A stretch of DNA of 64,000 nucleotides, from contig NZ_JAKGAP010000009.1 of NCBI RefSeq assembly GCF_021532375.1, forward strand, positions 32,978 to 96,977, written 5' to 3'. Shown one piece after another: positions 1 to 8,063 of this stretch; position 1 is the stretch's first letter, and each line of letters starts with the position of its first letter. A program made the position numbers and the translations under genes. The notes under the pieces are model-generated. The model saw only the letters and a list, made by a program, of their open reading frames with translations, searched no databases and was not told where the DNA came from. The DNA is from Paenibacillus alkaliterrae (GTDB lineage Bacteria > Bacillota > Bacilli > Paenibacillales > Paenibacillaceae).

Positions 1-1
1 A

Positions 2-469
2 ACGGTTATTCCGATTAAGAATGAGCTGGAACAGATTGAGGCTTATATTAACATTCAGAAGACGAAATTCGGGGATGGGATGCAGGTAATGTTCGACGTT
101 GATCCGGACATTCTTCGCTTCGCGACCGTAAAGCTGATCCTGCAGCCGTTTATTGAAAATGCGCTGGAGCATGCGTGGTATGGCGATCGTATAAACATTC
201 GAATTGTCGGGAAGCTGGAGGAAGGGCTGATTGCCTTCCAAATCATCGATGATGGGATCGGCATTCATCCGGACACGCTTCGTCAGTTGTTTGATCCAGT
301 GGAAAGCCTTAACGTCGGCTATGGCATTCGTAATGTGGACGGCAGAATAAGGCTGCATTTCGGCAATGAATATGGTGTAAGTATTGCAAGCAAAAGAGGG
401 ATGGGTACCTCGGTCAACATAAGAATACCTGCAAAAATGCACGATAAGCTTTCGAACCGCCCTTTGTAA
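2..469 (+). CDS. Sensor histidine kinase, YesM type, C-terminal part (5' cut by window edge)
   Basis: The open frame runs in from the left edge and ends at 469. The visible part is the catalytic end of a two-component kinase. It has the family linker VIPIKNELEQIEAYINIQK, the N-box (LILQPFIENALEHAW), and the ATP-lid motifs DDGIG, GYGIRNV and GMGTS of a HATPase_c domain. Such kinases sit in the membrane and phosphorylate a YesN/AraC-type response regulator, often to control sugar uptake in Paenibacillus. The phospho-acceptor His, HAMP and membrane parts lie outside the window. No response regulator follows, so any partner must be upstream. A terminator follows directly. Confidence 0.9.
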   Translation, partial: TVIPIKNELEQIEAYINIQKTKFGDGMQVMFDVDPDILRFATVKLILQPFIENALEHAWYGDRINIRIVGKLEEGLIAFQIIDDGIGIHPDTLRQLFDPVESLNVGYGIRNVDGRIRLHFGNEYGVSIASKRGMGTSVNIRIPAKMHDKLSNRPL

Positions 470-483
470 GGGGCGGTTTTTTT
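456..483 (+). terminator. Rho-independent terminator of the kinase gene
   Basis: The stem ACCGCCC / GGGCGGT overlaps the stop codon of the kinase gene and is followed by seven T. Confidence 0.85.
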
Positions 484-506
484 ATGTTTATGTAGTAAAA
501 CCTATA

Positions 507-939
507 TTATGGAAGGATCTCGATAAAGCGCTTCGCGGCGGGGGACAGCGGAACGCCGCGCAGAGTGGCGATGACGATGCTCCGCGGCGGCAGGGGCTGT
601 TGCAGTGGAATTTCGACGAGCTCGCCGGAAGCCAGTTCGCCTTCGATATAGCTGCGGATGAGAAAGGCCAGTCCGAAACCGATTCGTGCAAACTGCGCAA
701 GCAGATCGGTGCTGCCAAGCTCGAGCTCAGGCGAAAACTTGACTCCGTGCGTTTCGGCAAACTGATCAAGAAAGCGCCTGGTGCTGCTCCCTTGCTAGAG
801 AAGCAGCAAAGGATATTGGCTAACCTGATCAAGCTTCCGTCTCGGGAGTCGTCCGATTCGTTACGCGGATGCGCATGTCAGGGTAAGCGGCATGAAACTG
901 CTCCAGGTAGGGAATCAGATAATGCTTGCAAAGGGGGTT
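507..939 (-). pseudogene. Decayed LysR-family regulator, effector domain only
   Basis: Read on the minus strand, three blocks of a LysR effector-binding domain can be recovered. The first (939 to about 856) contains LCKHYLIPYLEQFHAAYPD and ends TTPETEA before a TGA. The second, in another frame, contains LDQVSQYPLLLL, a TAG stop, then QGSSTRRFLDQF. The third runs through STDLLAQFARIGFGLAFLIRS to LSPAAKRFIEILP and its normal stop at 507-509. Compared with intact members, the DNA-binding N-terminus is missing, about 50 codons are deleted between TTPETEA and LDQVSQ with a frame change, and one nonsense codon is present. The 5' break lies against the promoter of the next gene. It cannot make a regulator. 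Confidence 0.85.
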
Positions 940-965
940 GACTTAATTTCAATTTTCCGTATACT
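938..965 (+). promoter_or_regulatory. Promoter of the YhfZ-like gene
   Basis: TTGACT (938-943), a 16-bp spacer and TATACT (960-965). The start codon of the next gene is at 972, so transcription would begin at or next to the ATG. Confidence 0.6.
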
Positions 966-971
966 GAAAAT

Positions 972-1889
972 ATGAAAAATTTAAATTCCAAATCGGCTGA
1001 TTTAATCAAAAGCATAGCTAGAGAGTTGATGAAATGCAAGGTCGGTACGAAGATTCCCACCACGCCCAATCTGGCGTCTATGTTTTCCGTCGGCTTCGGC
1101 ACTGTGGATAAGGCGATGAACGTGCTCAAGGAAACGGGTGCGATTAAACTGCAGTCGAAAGGACAGCTTGGCACCCTGCTCCTGGAGAAGGACATGTCGG
1201 CGTTATGGGCTATTATGGAGCAAGGATCGCTGGTCGGATCGTCCCCGCTGCCCAATACAATCGAATTTGAAGGTCTTGCATCCGGACTGATCGAGATGTT
1301 CATAGAACAGGGAATCACATGCAGCCTGACGTTCAAAAACGGTGCGACAATCAGGGTGAAGCAGCTGCTCAGCGGGCAGTGCGATTTTGTGATTATGTCG
1401 CATTTGTCTGCGGTGCAGGCCTGCGCGGAGCATCCGCATTTACGGATTGTGTCGATGCTGGACAACAACAGCTATTATATCGATTTGATTATTTTGCGGA
1501 GAAAAGATGTGATTTCGGACATGACCGAATGGCGGATCGGCCTCGACCCGACATCCTACGATCACATTGCCCTGTCGGACGAAATTTTCTCCTGCAACGA
1601 GAAAACAAATGTTCATTACGGAAACATTCCTTATCTGATTGCGGACGGCGTTATCGATGCTGCCGTATGGCACAGCACCCAGCTCGTTCCGGCTGCGCTG
1701 ATCGACGTTCTTGCGGTTCAGCAGGTGGAGACGCCGAGGGCAGAATCAGAGAAAAATATGGCGGCTGCGTTTGTGGTCGACGGAGCGAAGGAAGAAATCA
1801 TTGCTCTGTTCGAGGATCTGTGCGATGCCGGGAGGATCAGGAATATACAGCAGGAGGTTATCACACGCAAGCGCTCCCCGGCATATTGA
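972..1889 (+). CDS. YhfZ-like GntR-type transcriptional regulator
   Basis: A 305-aa protein with an N-terminal winged-helix DNA-binding part (about residues 5-75, including the segment FGTVDKAMNVLKETGAI) and a C-terminal ligand-binding-like domain (about 85-300) resembling YhfZ of the E. coli yhf operon. E. coli yhfZ lies in the same operon as php, and a php homologue lies two genes downstream here, which supports the call. The start at 972 is the only reasonable one: the frame is closed by TGA at 939-941 and no other start codon lies between. No Shine-Dalgarno is visible, so the mRNA may be leaderless. It probably controls the oxidoreductase/phosphotriesterase cluster; the effector is unknown. 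Confidence 0.75.
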   Translation: MKNLNSKSADLIKSIARELMKCKVGTKIPTTPNLASMFSVGFGTVDKAMNVLKETGAIKLQSKGQLGTLLLEKDMSALWAIMEQGSLVGSSPLPNTIEFEGLASGLIEMFIEQGITCSLTFKNGATIRVKQLLSGQCDFVIMSHLSAVQACAEHPHLRIVSMLDNNSYYIDLIILRRKDVISDMTEWRIGLDPTSYDHIALSDEIFSCNEKTNVHYGNIPYLIADGVIDAAVWHSTQLVPAALIDVLAVQQVETPRAESEKNMAAAFVVDGAKEEIIALFEDLCDAGRIRNIQQEVITRKRSPAY

Positions 1890-1963
1890 TCCGGCACCGT
1901 CAAATTCTAAATTCGAAGTATCGTTAAATCTTACATTATGCAAAGAAGAGAAAGGCGGCATTC

Positions 1964-3250
1964 ATGATCAAGCGAAATACGGAAGTGGCGGACATTGTAG
2001 TTTTGGGCGGGGGTGCTGCGGGCGTTATGGCTGCGGCAGCGGCGGCAAGAAATGGCGCAAACGTATTGCTCGTGGAGAGCCAGAATTGTCTCGGAGGTTC
2101 CCGGACGGCGACGGGGGTAGATACCTTTTACGGATTTTATACGCCGGGCGAGCATCCAAGAAAAGTCGTAGGCGGCATCCCCGACGAGATTGTGGAGCGG
2201 CTGCGCAGGGAAAATAAGCTGTTTGAGAGGCAGAATACATATGGTGCTGGAACCGGGCTCACCTACGATGTGGAAGCGCTGAAGATCGCTTATGAGGATC
2301 TGGTTATGCAAGCGGGCTGCCGGCTTCTGTTTCATACGACGGCGTGTCATGTGGAAGCGGCGGATGGTCGGGTGAACAGCGTCTGGCTCGCCAACAAGGC
2401 GGGACTGACGGAAGTGAAAGCGGCTGTTTTTGTGGACACGACGGGAGACGCCGATATTGTAGCCCGCGCGGGCGGAGGCTTCAATGCCGGATCGGAGGCA
2501 GAGCCGAACCAGTCACTGAGCACGATATTTTTCATGGGCAACGTCGATCTGGAGCGTGCGGCTGCGGTCAGCCACCGCGAGATGGCGGAGCGGATGAAGG
2601 AAGCGAACCGGAGAGGTAAGTTTACGCTTCCCCGGGAAGACGGTTCGTATCACCGGACGCCGAACCCCGGTGTCATTCAGGCGAACATGGTACGAGTAAA
2701 AAACATCGACGCTACTGATCCCTTCGCGTTGACGAAGGCCGAACTCGAAGGCAGGAAGCAGGTGCAGCAGTATGCCGCTTTCCTGAAGTCGCATATTCCG
2801 GGATTTGAAAGCGCCTTCCTAATCGGCACGAGCCAATATATTGGCGTTCGAGAATCGCGTAAAATCGAAGGACATTATACGCTGACCGAGGATGACGTCA
2901 TCAGCGGTCGAAAGTTCTCCGATTCCATCGCCTGCTGCGGTGCTCCGGTCGAGGATCACCACCCCGGCGAAGGCACGCGTTGGGCGTATGTGTCGGACGG
3001 CGGGCATTATCATATTCCGTTCCGCTGCCTGATCCCGGTCGCTCTGCACAACGTTGTTGTGGCTGGACGATGTCTGTCCGCGACGCATGGAGCACAGGCA
3101 TCCGCACGGAATTCAGCGCAGTCGATGGCCATGGGGCAGGCGGCGGGTACGGCAGCGGCACTTGCGGCTAAGGACAAAACTGATTTTGCCGATCTGGATA
3201 TCGACGCGGTGCGACGCATGCTTACAGAGCAGTACGCAATCATCGATTAG
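1964..3250 (+). CDS. FAD-dependent oxidoreductase (FAD_oxidored family)
   Basis: A 428-aa soluble flavoprotein. A Rossmann motif GGGAAG (about residues 15-20) followed by VLLVE near residue 39 binds the ADP part of FAD. DTTGDADIVARAGGGF (about 163-178) and the C-terminal VVVAGRCLSATHGAQAS segment are typical of the FAD_oxidored family, whose members oxidise small hydroxylated or sugar-like compounds. The start has a GAGAAAGG ribosome site. It lies 75 bp after the regulator and 33 bp before the phosphotriesterase homologue, so all are probably one operon. The substrate cannot be read from the sequence. Confidence 0.85.
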   Translation: MIKRNTEVADIVVLGGGAAGVMAAAAAARNGANVLLVESQNCLGGSRTATGVDTFYGFYTPGEHPRKVVGGIPDEIVERLRRENKLFERQNTYGAGTGLTYDVEALKIAYEDLVMQAGCRLLFHTTACHVEAADGRVNSVWLANKAGLTEVKAAVFVDTTGDADIVARAGGGFNAGSEAEPNQSLSTIFFMGNVDLERAAAVSHREMAERMKEANRRGKFTLPREDGSYHRTPNPGVIQANMVRVKNIDATDPFALTKAELEGRKQVQQYAAFLKSHIPGFESAFLIGTSQYIGVRESRKIEGHYTLTEDDVISGRKFSDSIACCGAPVEDHHPGEGTRWAYVSDGGHYHIPFRCLIPVALHNVVVAGRCLSATHGAQASARNSAQSMAMGQAAGTAAALAAKDKTDFADLDIDAVRRMLTEQYAIID

Positions 3251-3283
3251 AAGTAATCAGATTTTCGATCGGGAGGGACAAAA

Positions 3284-4240
3284 GTGGGAAAAGTCAGAAC
3301 GGTACTGGGCGATGTCGATTCCGCGAATCTGGGCATGGTGTATGCGCATGAGCATCTTATTATTTCCGGCGGTCTGGGAGTGATGAAGAAAAGCGACCTG
3401 CTGCTTAACAGTGTGGAGGCGGCCTGCAAGGAAGTGGAAGACGTGAAGCAGTACGGCATCAAAACCTTTGTCGACATGATGCCGCTCGATTGCGGCCGAG
3501 ATCCCGAGAAGCTTGTTGAGATCGCTGTCCGTACGGGTACACATGTAATTGCCGCAACCGGATTCCATAAACCGATGTATTACGACGATATTCATTGGAT
3601 TTACCACTACTCGGAACGTCAGATCTGCGACCTGCTGGCGGCAGAGGTCATGGAGGGGATGGACCGGCACAGCCACAACGGACCGATCGTGGAGCGCATC
3701 AAGGCGCGTGCGGGACTGCTGAAAGGGGCATCGGACTATAATCGGATCAGCGCCGTGTCGCAAAAATTGTTCAATGCCGTCGCAGAAGCTCAGAGCATAA
3801 CCGGGGCCCCCGTATCGACTCACACGGAAGAAGGAACGATGGGGCTGGAGCAGATCCGGCTGCTGACCGATCTGGGCGTTCCGGCGGACTCGATCATTAT
3901 TTGCCACACGGACCGCAACCCGGACCTCGAGTATCATACCGCCATGCTGGAGAGCGGCATCTTCCTGGAATACGACAATGCGTCCCGGATCAAATACTGG
4001 CCGGACAGCATGATCATCGATTTGATCGTGAAAGTCGTGGAGGCGGGCTTCGAGGATCAGATCCTGCTCGGCACTGACTTTGCGCTTCGTTCCTATTGGA
4101 AAGCATACGGCGGAGGTCCCGGCATGGCCCATCTGGCGCAATCCTTTATTCCGCGCTTGATGAAGAATGGGCTCAGCGCAGAAACGATTGCCAAGTTTAT
4201 GATTCATAATCCTGCACGGGCGTTTTCATTTTCGAAATAA
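3284..4240 (+). CDS. Phosphotriesterase-family metal-dependent hydrolase (PHP type)
   Basis: A 318-aa amidohydrolase-fold protein of the phosphotriesterase-homology group. The metal ligand pair is H22-x-H24 in YAHEHL. Further probable ligands are the His in STHTEEGT, the His in ICHTDRNPD, and the Asp in LLGTDFAL. The family is best known for lactone or phosphoester hydrolysis, and most PHP members lack true phosphotriesterase activity. The GTG start is chosen because GGGAGGG lies 8 bp upstream. It follows the FAD oxidoreductase, and a lactone made by that enzyme would be a plausible substrate; that link is inference. Confidence 0.88.
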   Translation: MGKVRTVLGDVDSANLGMVYAHEHLIISGGLGVMKKSDLLLNSVEAACKEVEDVKQYGIKTFVDMMPLDCGRDPEKLVEIAVRTGTHVIAATGFHKPMYYDDIHWIYHYSERQICDLLAAEVMEGMDRHSHNGPIVERIKARAGLLKGASDYNRISAVSQKLFNAVAEAQSITGAPVSTHTEEGTMGLEQIRLLTDLGVPADSIIICHTDRNPDLEYHTAMLESGIFLEYDNASRIKYWPDSMIIDLIVKVVEAGFEDQILLGTDFALRSYWKAYGGGPGMAHLAQSFIPRLMKNGLSAETIAKFMIHNPARAFSFSK

Positions 4241-4251
4241 GAGCCAAGCGA

Positions 4252-4953
4252 ATGAAGCGGGGAAATTTGAAACGCATCAAGAAGCTGTGCGACGAGAGGC
4301 ACATGCCGATTTCCTCGATGGTTTCGGCGTATCCGGAGCTGATCTCGCTGGAGGAGCACGTCCGCAGGTACGCGATCGATTCCTATAAGCGGCTGCTGGA
4401 TATGGGCGTCTATCTGGACGCAAAAAATCTGCTGATCGTGCTTGGAGAATATATCTGGGAGAAAAATGTGATCAAACCCGAGCTGCAGTGGCGGCAGGCC
4501 GTCGAGGCGGCGCAGGAATTGTCCGACTATGCGGCCAAGTGCGAGATGAACGTGCTTGTCGAATTGGAGCCGTTCTCCTATTCGCTGGTTAACGACATCG
4601 ACACGATGGAGAAGTTTCTTTTGGACGTCGACAAGTCCAACTGCCTGGCAAACGTGGATCTTGGCCACCTGCACGTCAGGGGCGTTCCCGCTTCCGAGAT
4701 CATACGGCTGAAAGGGAAAATCGGCGGCGTTCATCTGTCCGACAACGACGGCACCATTCATAACGACTGGCCGACTAGAAGGGGCAACGCGGATCTGGAA
4801 GGGTATCTGAAAGTGCTGCACGAATGCGGATACGACGATGTAGTGTCCATCGAGCTGGAATTTGCCGACGATCCGGACCGCATCATCGAATGGGTCACCG
4901 AAGCGTATGACCGGACAGCGGAATTGATGGATCAATTAAAGCTGCGGTCTTAA
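4252..4953 (+). CDS. Sugar-phosphate isomerase/epimerase-like TIM barrel, N-terminally short
   Basis: A 233-aa member of the xylose-isomerase-like TIM-barrel family. Likely metal ligands are the Glu in VLVELEPF, the Asp in NVDLGHL, the His in GVHLSDN and the Glu in VSIELEF. Relatives are about 270-290 aa. This protein starts where they have roughly residue 45 (LKRIKKLCDERHMPISSM), so the first beta strand and helix are missing. The preceding gene stops only 11 bp upstream, leaving no room for them in this frame, and no strong ribosome site precedes the ATG. It may be truncated and inactive, or supplied with its missing strand by oligomerisation. Confidence 0.7.
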   Translation: MKRGNLKRIKKLCDERHMPISSMVSAYPELISLEEHVRRYAIDSYKRLLDMGVYLDAKNLLIVLGEYIWEKNVIKPELQWRQAVEAAQELSDYAAKCEMNVLVELEPFSYSLVNDIDTMEKFLLDVDKSNCLANVDLGHLHVRGVPASEIIRLKGKIGGVHLSDNDGTIHNDWPTRRGNADLEGYLKVLHECGYDDVVSIELEFADDPDRIIEWVTEAYDRTAELMDQLKLRS

Positions 4954-5102
4954 GCAAAGATGAGGAAGGAACAGAGCGGAAGGAATGCTCTCGGTTGTTT
5001 GCAGGCGATATACGATTGCGCCGAATCCGGCCAGCCGCAGCGCGTTGGGAGCGGACAACTGCGGAATGTGAGCGTTTAGCTGAGAGGGAAGATACGGAGA
5101 AT

Positions 5103-5906
5103 ATGGAAATCAAAGGATTTTCGACCAGCATGTTTGGCTGGAACGTGAATTATTGGACGCAGGACAAGGAGCCGGTATGGGAGGAAATTTTCCGTGAATG
5201 CGTTGAAGCGGGCCTTGACGCGGTGGAGATTGACGCCGTGCCGGAACAGACGGAGACAGCCAAAGCGCTTGGGTTGGCGGTCTCCGGCACGTATGTGGGA
5301 TTGGCGCTGCACGAGCCGTTCGAAGCGCTCGACATCGACAACAATGTCATACCGGCTGCAAGGCGGCTTGCGGAAGCCGGAGGCACCGATCTCATCATCA
5401 ATGCCGATCCGAAGGGCGGCTGGGGAGAGGCTCAGCCGAAGACAGAAGAGGAATTCAGGAGACAGGGCGATAATCTTGCGAGAATCGCCGCCGCAGTCCG
5501 ACCGCTCGGATTGAAGGTAAGCCTGCACAATCACGCGGCGGACAAGCATAATGCGGAAGGCGATCTGCGCTCAGTCATCGAATACGCTTCGCCTGAGGTA
5601 GGGCTCTGCATCGATACCGGATGGGCCCATGCGGCTGGATGCGATCCGATCGATTGGATCCGGAAATATCCGGATCGAGTCGCGGCCTTGCATCTGCGGA
5701 ACCAGAACGGGGACATTCCGACGGAGGATATCCTTACGGGCGAGATTAACATGCGCGATCTGATCGCCGCCCTCGCGGAAATCGGTTACACGGGCTGGCT
5801 GTCTTTCGAGCTGTGGCACCGCGAGGACAATAACCCGCAGCGCACGCTGACGGAAGATACAAGGCTGTCGATCGAAGGCCTGAAGCGCTGGCTGGCGGAG
5901 TTTTAG
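5103..5906 (+). CDS. Sugar-phosphate isomerase/epimerase family TIM barrel
   Basis: A full-length 267-aa TIM barrel of the xylose-isomerase-like family. The motif GLKVSLHNHAAD, the Asp in VGLCIDTGWA, the His in VAALHLRNQNGD and the Glu in WLSFELWHRED are the expected metal- and substrate-binding positions. The ATG at 5103 is chosen over an in-frame ATG 36 codons upstream because CGGAG lies 4-8 bp before it and homology begins there. It is the last enzyme gene of the cluster that starts with the YhfZ-like regulator. It probably epimerises or isomerises a keto sugar or cyclitol. A cre-like site and a small gene follow. Confidence 0.85.
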   Translation: MEIKGFSTSMFGWNVNYWTQDKEPVWEEIFRECVEAGLDAVEIDAVPEQTETAKALGLAVSGTYVGLALHEPFEALDIDNNVIPAARRLAEAGGTDLIINADPKGGWGEAQPKTEEEFRRQGDNLARIAAAVRPLGLKVSLHNHAADKHNAEGDLRSVIEYASPEVGLCIDTGWAHAAGCDPIDWIRKYPDRVAALHLRNQNGDIPTEDILTGEINMRDLIAALAEIGYTGWLSFELWHREDNNPQRTLTEDTRLSIEGLKRWLAEF

Positions 5907-5931
5907 CGGACAGGATCATTTATTAATGAAA

Positions 5932-5945
5932 TGGAAACGCTTACG
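5932..5945 (+). promoter_or_regulatory. Possible CcpA (cre-like) site
   Basis: TGGAAACGCTTACG, preceded by A, differs from the catabolite-responsive consensus WTGNAANCGNWNNCW only at the last base. It lies just upstream of the small gene at 5972 and would suit catabolite control, but a lone site match is weak evidence. Confidence 0.35.
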
Positions 5946-5971
5946 TGTACTAAAAAGGAGAGAGGTTTCCA

Positions 5972-6103
5972 ATGTTTATATTCTATAAAGAATACACCGA
6001 TATTTTGTCGAGGCCGGATATTGTTGAAGGGGAAGCCAAACAGTTGGAAGCTTGGATGAATTATTACAAGCTGCGGGCTAACTTCTTACAGAAGCTGAAT
6101 TAA
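5972..6103 (+). CDS. Small protein of 43 aa, unrecognised
   Basis: The reading frame begins MFIFYKEYTDILSRP and ends ANFLQKLN. It is preceded by AAAAGGAGAGAGG about 10 bp upstream, which is as good a ribosome site as any in the window, and it is followed 11 bp later by a terminator. The peptide is charged and aromatic with no signal peptide or membrane segment; residues 18-42 could form an amphipathic helix. I do not recognise the family. The ribosome site, the position between a cre-like site and a terminator, and the lack of overlap argue for a real gene, but conservation must decide. Confidence 0.5.
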   Translation: MFIFYKEYTDILSRPDIVEGEAKQLEAWMNYYKLRANFLQKLN

Positions 6104-6114
6104 ACGAATGAAGC

Positions 6115-6187
6115 ACCCCCTATACAGCAGGCAGTGGAAAATACCGCAAGCGGTAAACCCTTTGCATACTGCAGGGGGTCCTTTTTT
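6115..6187 (+). terminator. Terminator with nested hairpin
   Basis: The outer stem ACCCCCT (6115-6121) pairs with AGGGGGT (6173-6179), followed by seven T. An inner perfect hairpin TACCGCAAGCGGTA lies at 6142-6155. It ends the small-gene transcript and also faces the convergent AraC gene. Confidence 0.7.
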
Positions 6188-6190
6188 TAT

Positions 6191-7057
6191 TTACTGCGGT
6201 TCGGATTCGGGATCGACCGGTAAAAAGGCATGCCGCATCCGGTAATCAAGCGGAGAAATCGCCTGACTGGCCTTGAACGCTTTGGAGAAATGAGCGCCGT
6301 CAAAAAAGCCCGTAACAATCGCAATCTCGGTAACCAGCATCGAGGTCGTTTCCAGCAGGCGTTTGGCCCATTCGATCCGGAATGTGAGAATATACTGTCC
6401 GAGCGTAGTTCCGGTTATCGTTTTAAAGATATGATTCAAATATCTTTCATTGAGGGAATGTCTTGCGGCCACTTCAGGCAATAAAATTTTCAGTCCGCTG
6501 TCCAGGCGCTCTTGGATATCTTCAATAACTTGACGGACGATTCGCTCGTGTTTATTCCGCTGCCCGGCGCTCTGCATCAGGACAGTGTGTATCTTAACGA
6601 ATATATGAAGAAAATAATGTTTGGCCATCACGGAAGTTTGACGATTCATGCGCAGCTCGGTAATTAGCGTATGAAGGTCGGATTGCAAGCTGGGTACGGA
6701 CAGCGGCTCTGTCTCAAGCTTCGACTGGGAAAACAGACTTCGCATACGTGAATTCAATTCCGGGCGATCGAAATGGAACATCAAATAATACAAGTCAAAC
6801 GATCCGTCCGAACAAAAGCTGTGACGAATGGAATCCGAAACCAGGAACAGGTCCCCTTGCTTGAAGGACACCGTGCGCTTATCCTGCACGACAGTGTTTT
6901 CCCCCCGAGTGTAGTAATTCAATTCGAACCCGGAGACTGCCCCGTTCCAGCCTCTGTTCCTCCAGAAGCCAAACGAATGAATCGAGAACTGCGTCCACTC
7001 CGAATCGAATAATTCAATAAGCGCCTTGAGAGGCGAAGCCGAATGGTATTCTCTCAT
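6191..7057 (-). CDS. AraC-family transcriptional regulator
   Basis: A 288-aa regulator. The N-terminal half (about 25-130) is a cupin-like sensor (GWNGAVSGFELNYYTRGE, KQGDLFLVSD). The C-terminal 100 residues form two helix-turn-helix units, including EIAIVTGFFDGAHFSKAFKA. It is divergent from the two PhyH-like genes starting at 7183, with about 125 bp between them, so they are its most likely targets. It probably senses a sugar or small organic inducer. Confidence 0.88.
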   Translation of the reverse strand: MREYHSASPLKALIELFDSEWTQFSIHSFGFWRNRGWNGAVSGFELNYYTRGENTVVQDKRTVSFKQGDLFLVSDSIRHSFCSDGSFDLYYLMFHFDRPELNSRMRSLFSQSKLETEPLSVPSLQSDLHTLITELRMNRQTSVMAKHYFLHIFVKIHTVLMQSAGQRNKHERIVRQVIEDIQERLDSGLKILLPEVAARHSLNERYLNHIFKTITGTTLGQYILTFRIEWAKRLLETTSMLVTEIAIVTGFFDGAHFSKAFKASQAISPLDYRMRHAFLPVDPESEPQ

Positions 7058-7182
7058 AATAACCTCATTTTTTCTTACTTTTTTACAAATATAATTTGAT
7101 TATACAATACGGAATCCGGATAGTGAAATACAATACAGGTAGACGGATAAGTCATTACGAAGTTGAAGGGGGGATTAAGCGT

Positions 7183-8028
7183 ATGAAGGATACAGTTGGA
7201 CTTATTACCCAAGAAGATAAGGAATTTTACAAGCAGAACGGCTATTGGATCAGCCCGGTGCTATTTGATGAAGCAGAAATAGAGGCTATGCGCCAAGCGC
7301 ATGACCGCGTATGGGCTAACGATTACGACGGCGACGGATATCCGCTGGGAGAATGGGACGGGGAACCCAAGTCGCTTAGAAAAATCGACAATACCTGGTG
7401 GATCAACGATGTGATCCGGGATACCGTGACGAATCCGGTGCTCGGCCGAATCGCCGCCGGCTTGATGGACAGCACTGGAGCGCGGTTGTGGTACGATCAG
7501 ATTATTTACAAACCGGGTACAGGCACCGGCAAGAAGGATTCTGTTTCACTTGGGAATGTAGGATGGCATCAGGACTATATATACTGGCAATGCACGAATA
7601 CGGACAATCTGGTTACCGCTTGGATCGCTCTCCAGGATACGGATCTGTCAAACGGCTGCATGTCCGTTATCCCCGGTTCCCACAAATGGGGATTGCTTGA
7701 AGGGAGCGACGGTTTCTTCAACCGGGATCTTGATGCTGTCAAGTCCAGGCTTGAGGGGGCTGGGAGGGATTGGAAGGAAGTGCCGATGATTCTTAAGGCC
7801 GGTCAGGCAAGCTTCCATCATTCCTTGGCGATTCACGGCTCAGGCCAAAATTATTCTGAGCATCCAAGGTTGTCCATTGTGGCTCATCTGATGCCTGATG
7901 GCACGTACTATAAGAACCGCGGTCATAACGTGGACAATATCCGGCTGCTGGGGTCCCGTCCCAAAGAAGGGCAATTGTACAACAGTGAATATTTTCCGCT
8001 CGCTTATTCAGAAAAAGCCGATTCATAA
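7183..8028 (+). CDS. Phytanoyl-CoA dioxygenase (PhyH) family Fe(II)/2-oxoglutarate oxygenase
   Basis: A 281-aa cupin-fold oxygenase. The iron triad is visible as H129-x-D131 in GWHQDY and H218 in LAIHGSG; the downstream Arg in HPRLSIVAH is the usual 2-oxoglutarate contact. The ATG at 7183 is chosen because GAAGGGGGG precedes it; an upstream in-frame ATG adds 29 non-homologous residues. Bacterial PhyH proteins hydroxylate varied small molecules, and the substrate cannot be named. It is divergent from an AraC regulator and 35 bp ahead of a second PhyH gene, so the three form a likely regulated unit. Confidence 0.88.
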   Translation: MKDTVGLITQEDKEFYKQNGYWISPVLFDEAEIEAMRQAHDRVWANDYDGDGYPLGEWDGEPKSLRKIDNTWWINDVIRDTVTNPVLGRIAAGLMDSTGARLWYDQIIYKPGTGTGKKDSVSLGNVGWHQDYIYWQCTNTDNLVTAWIALQDTDLSNGCMSVIPGSHKWGLLEGSDGFFNRDLDAVKSRLEGAGRDWKEVPMILKAGQASFHHSLAIHGSGQNYSEHPRLSIVAHLMPDGTYYKNRGHNVDNIRLLGSRPKEGQLYNSEYFPLAYSEKADS

Positions 8029-8063
8029 AACGATAATAAACGACTATATACGGAGGTAAAAAA

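Noticed and set aside
488..832. A 114-codon minus-strand frame over the LysR remnant
   Set aside because: It lies in a different frame from the LysR motifs, has Ser/Arg-rich low-quality composition and no ribosome site. It is open only by chance.
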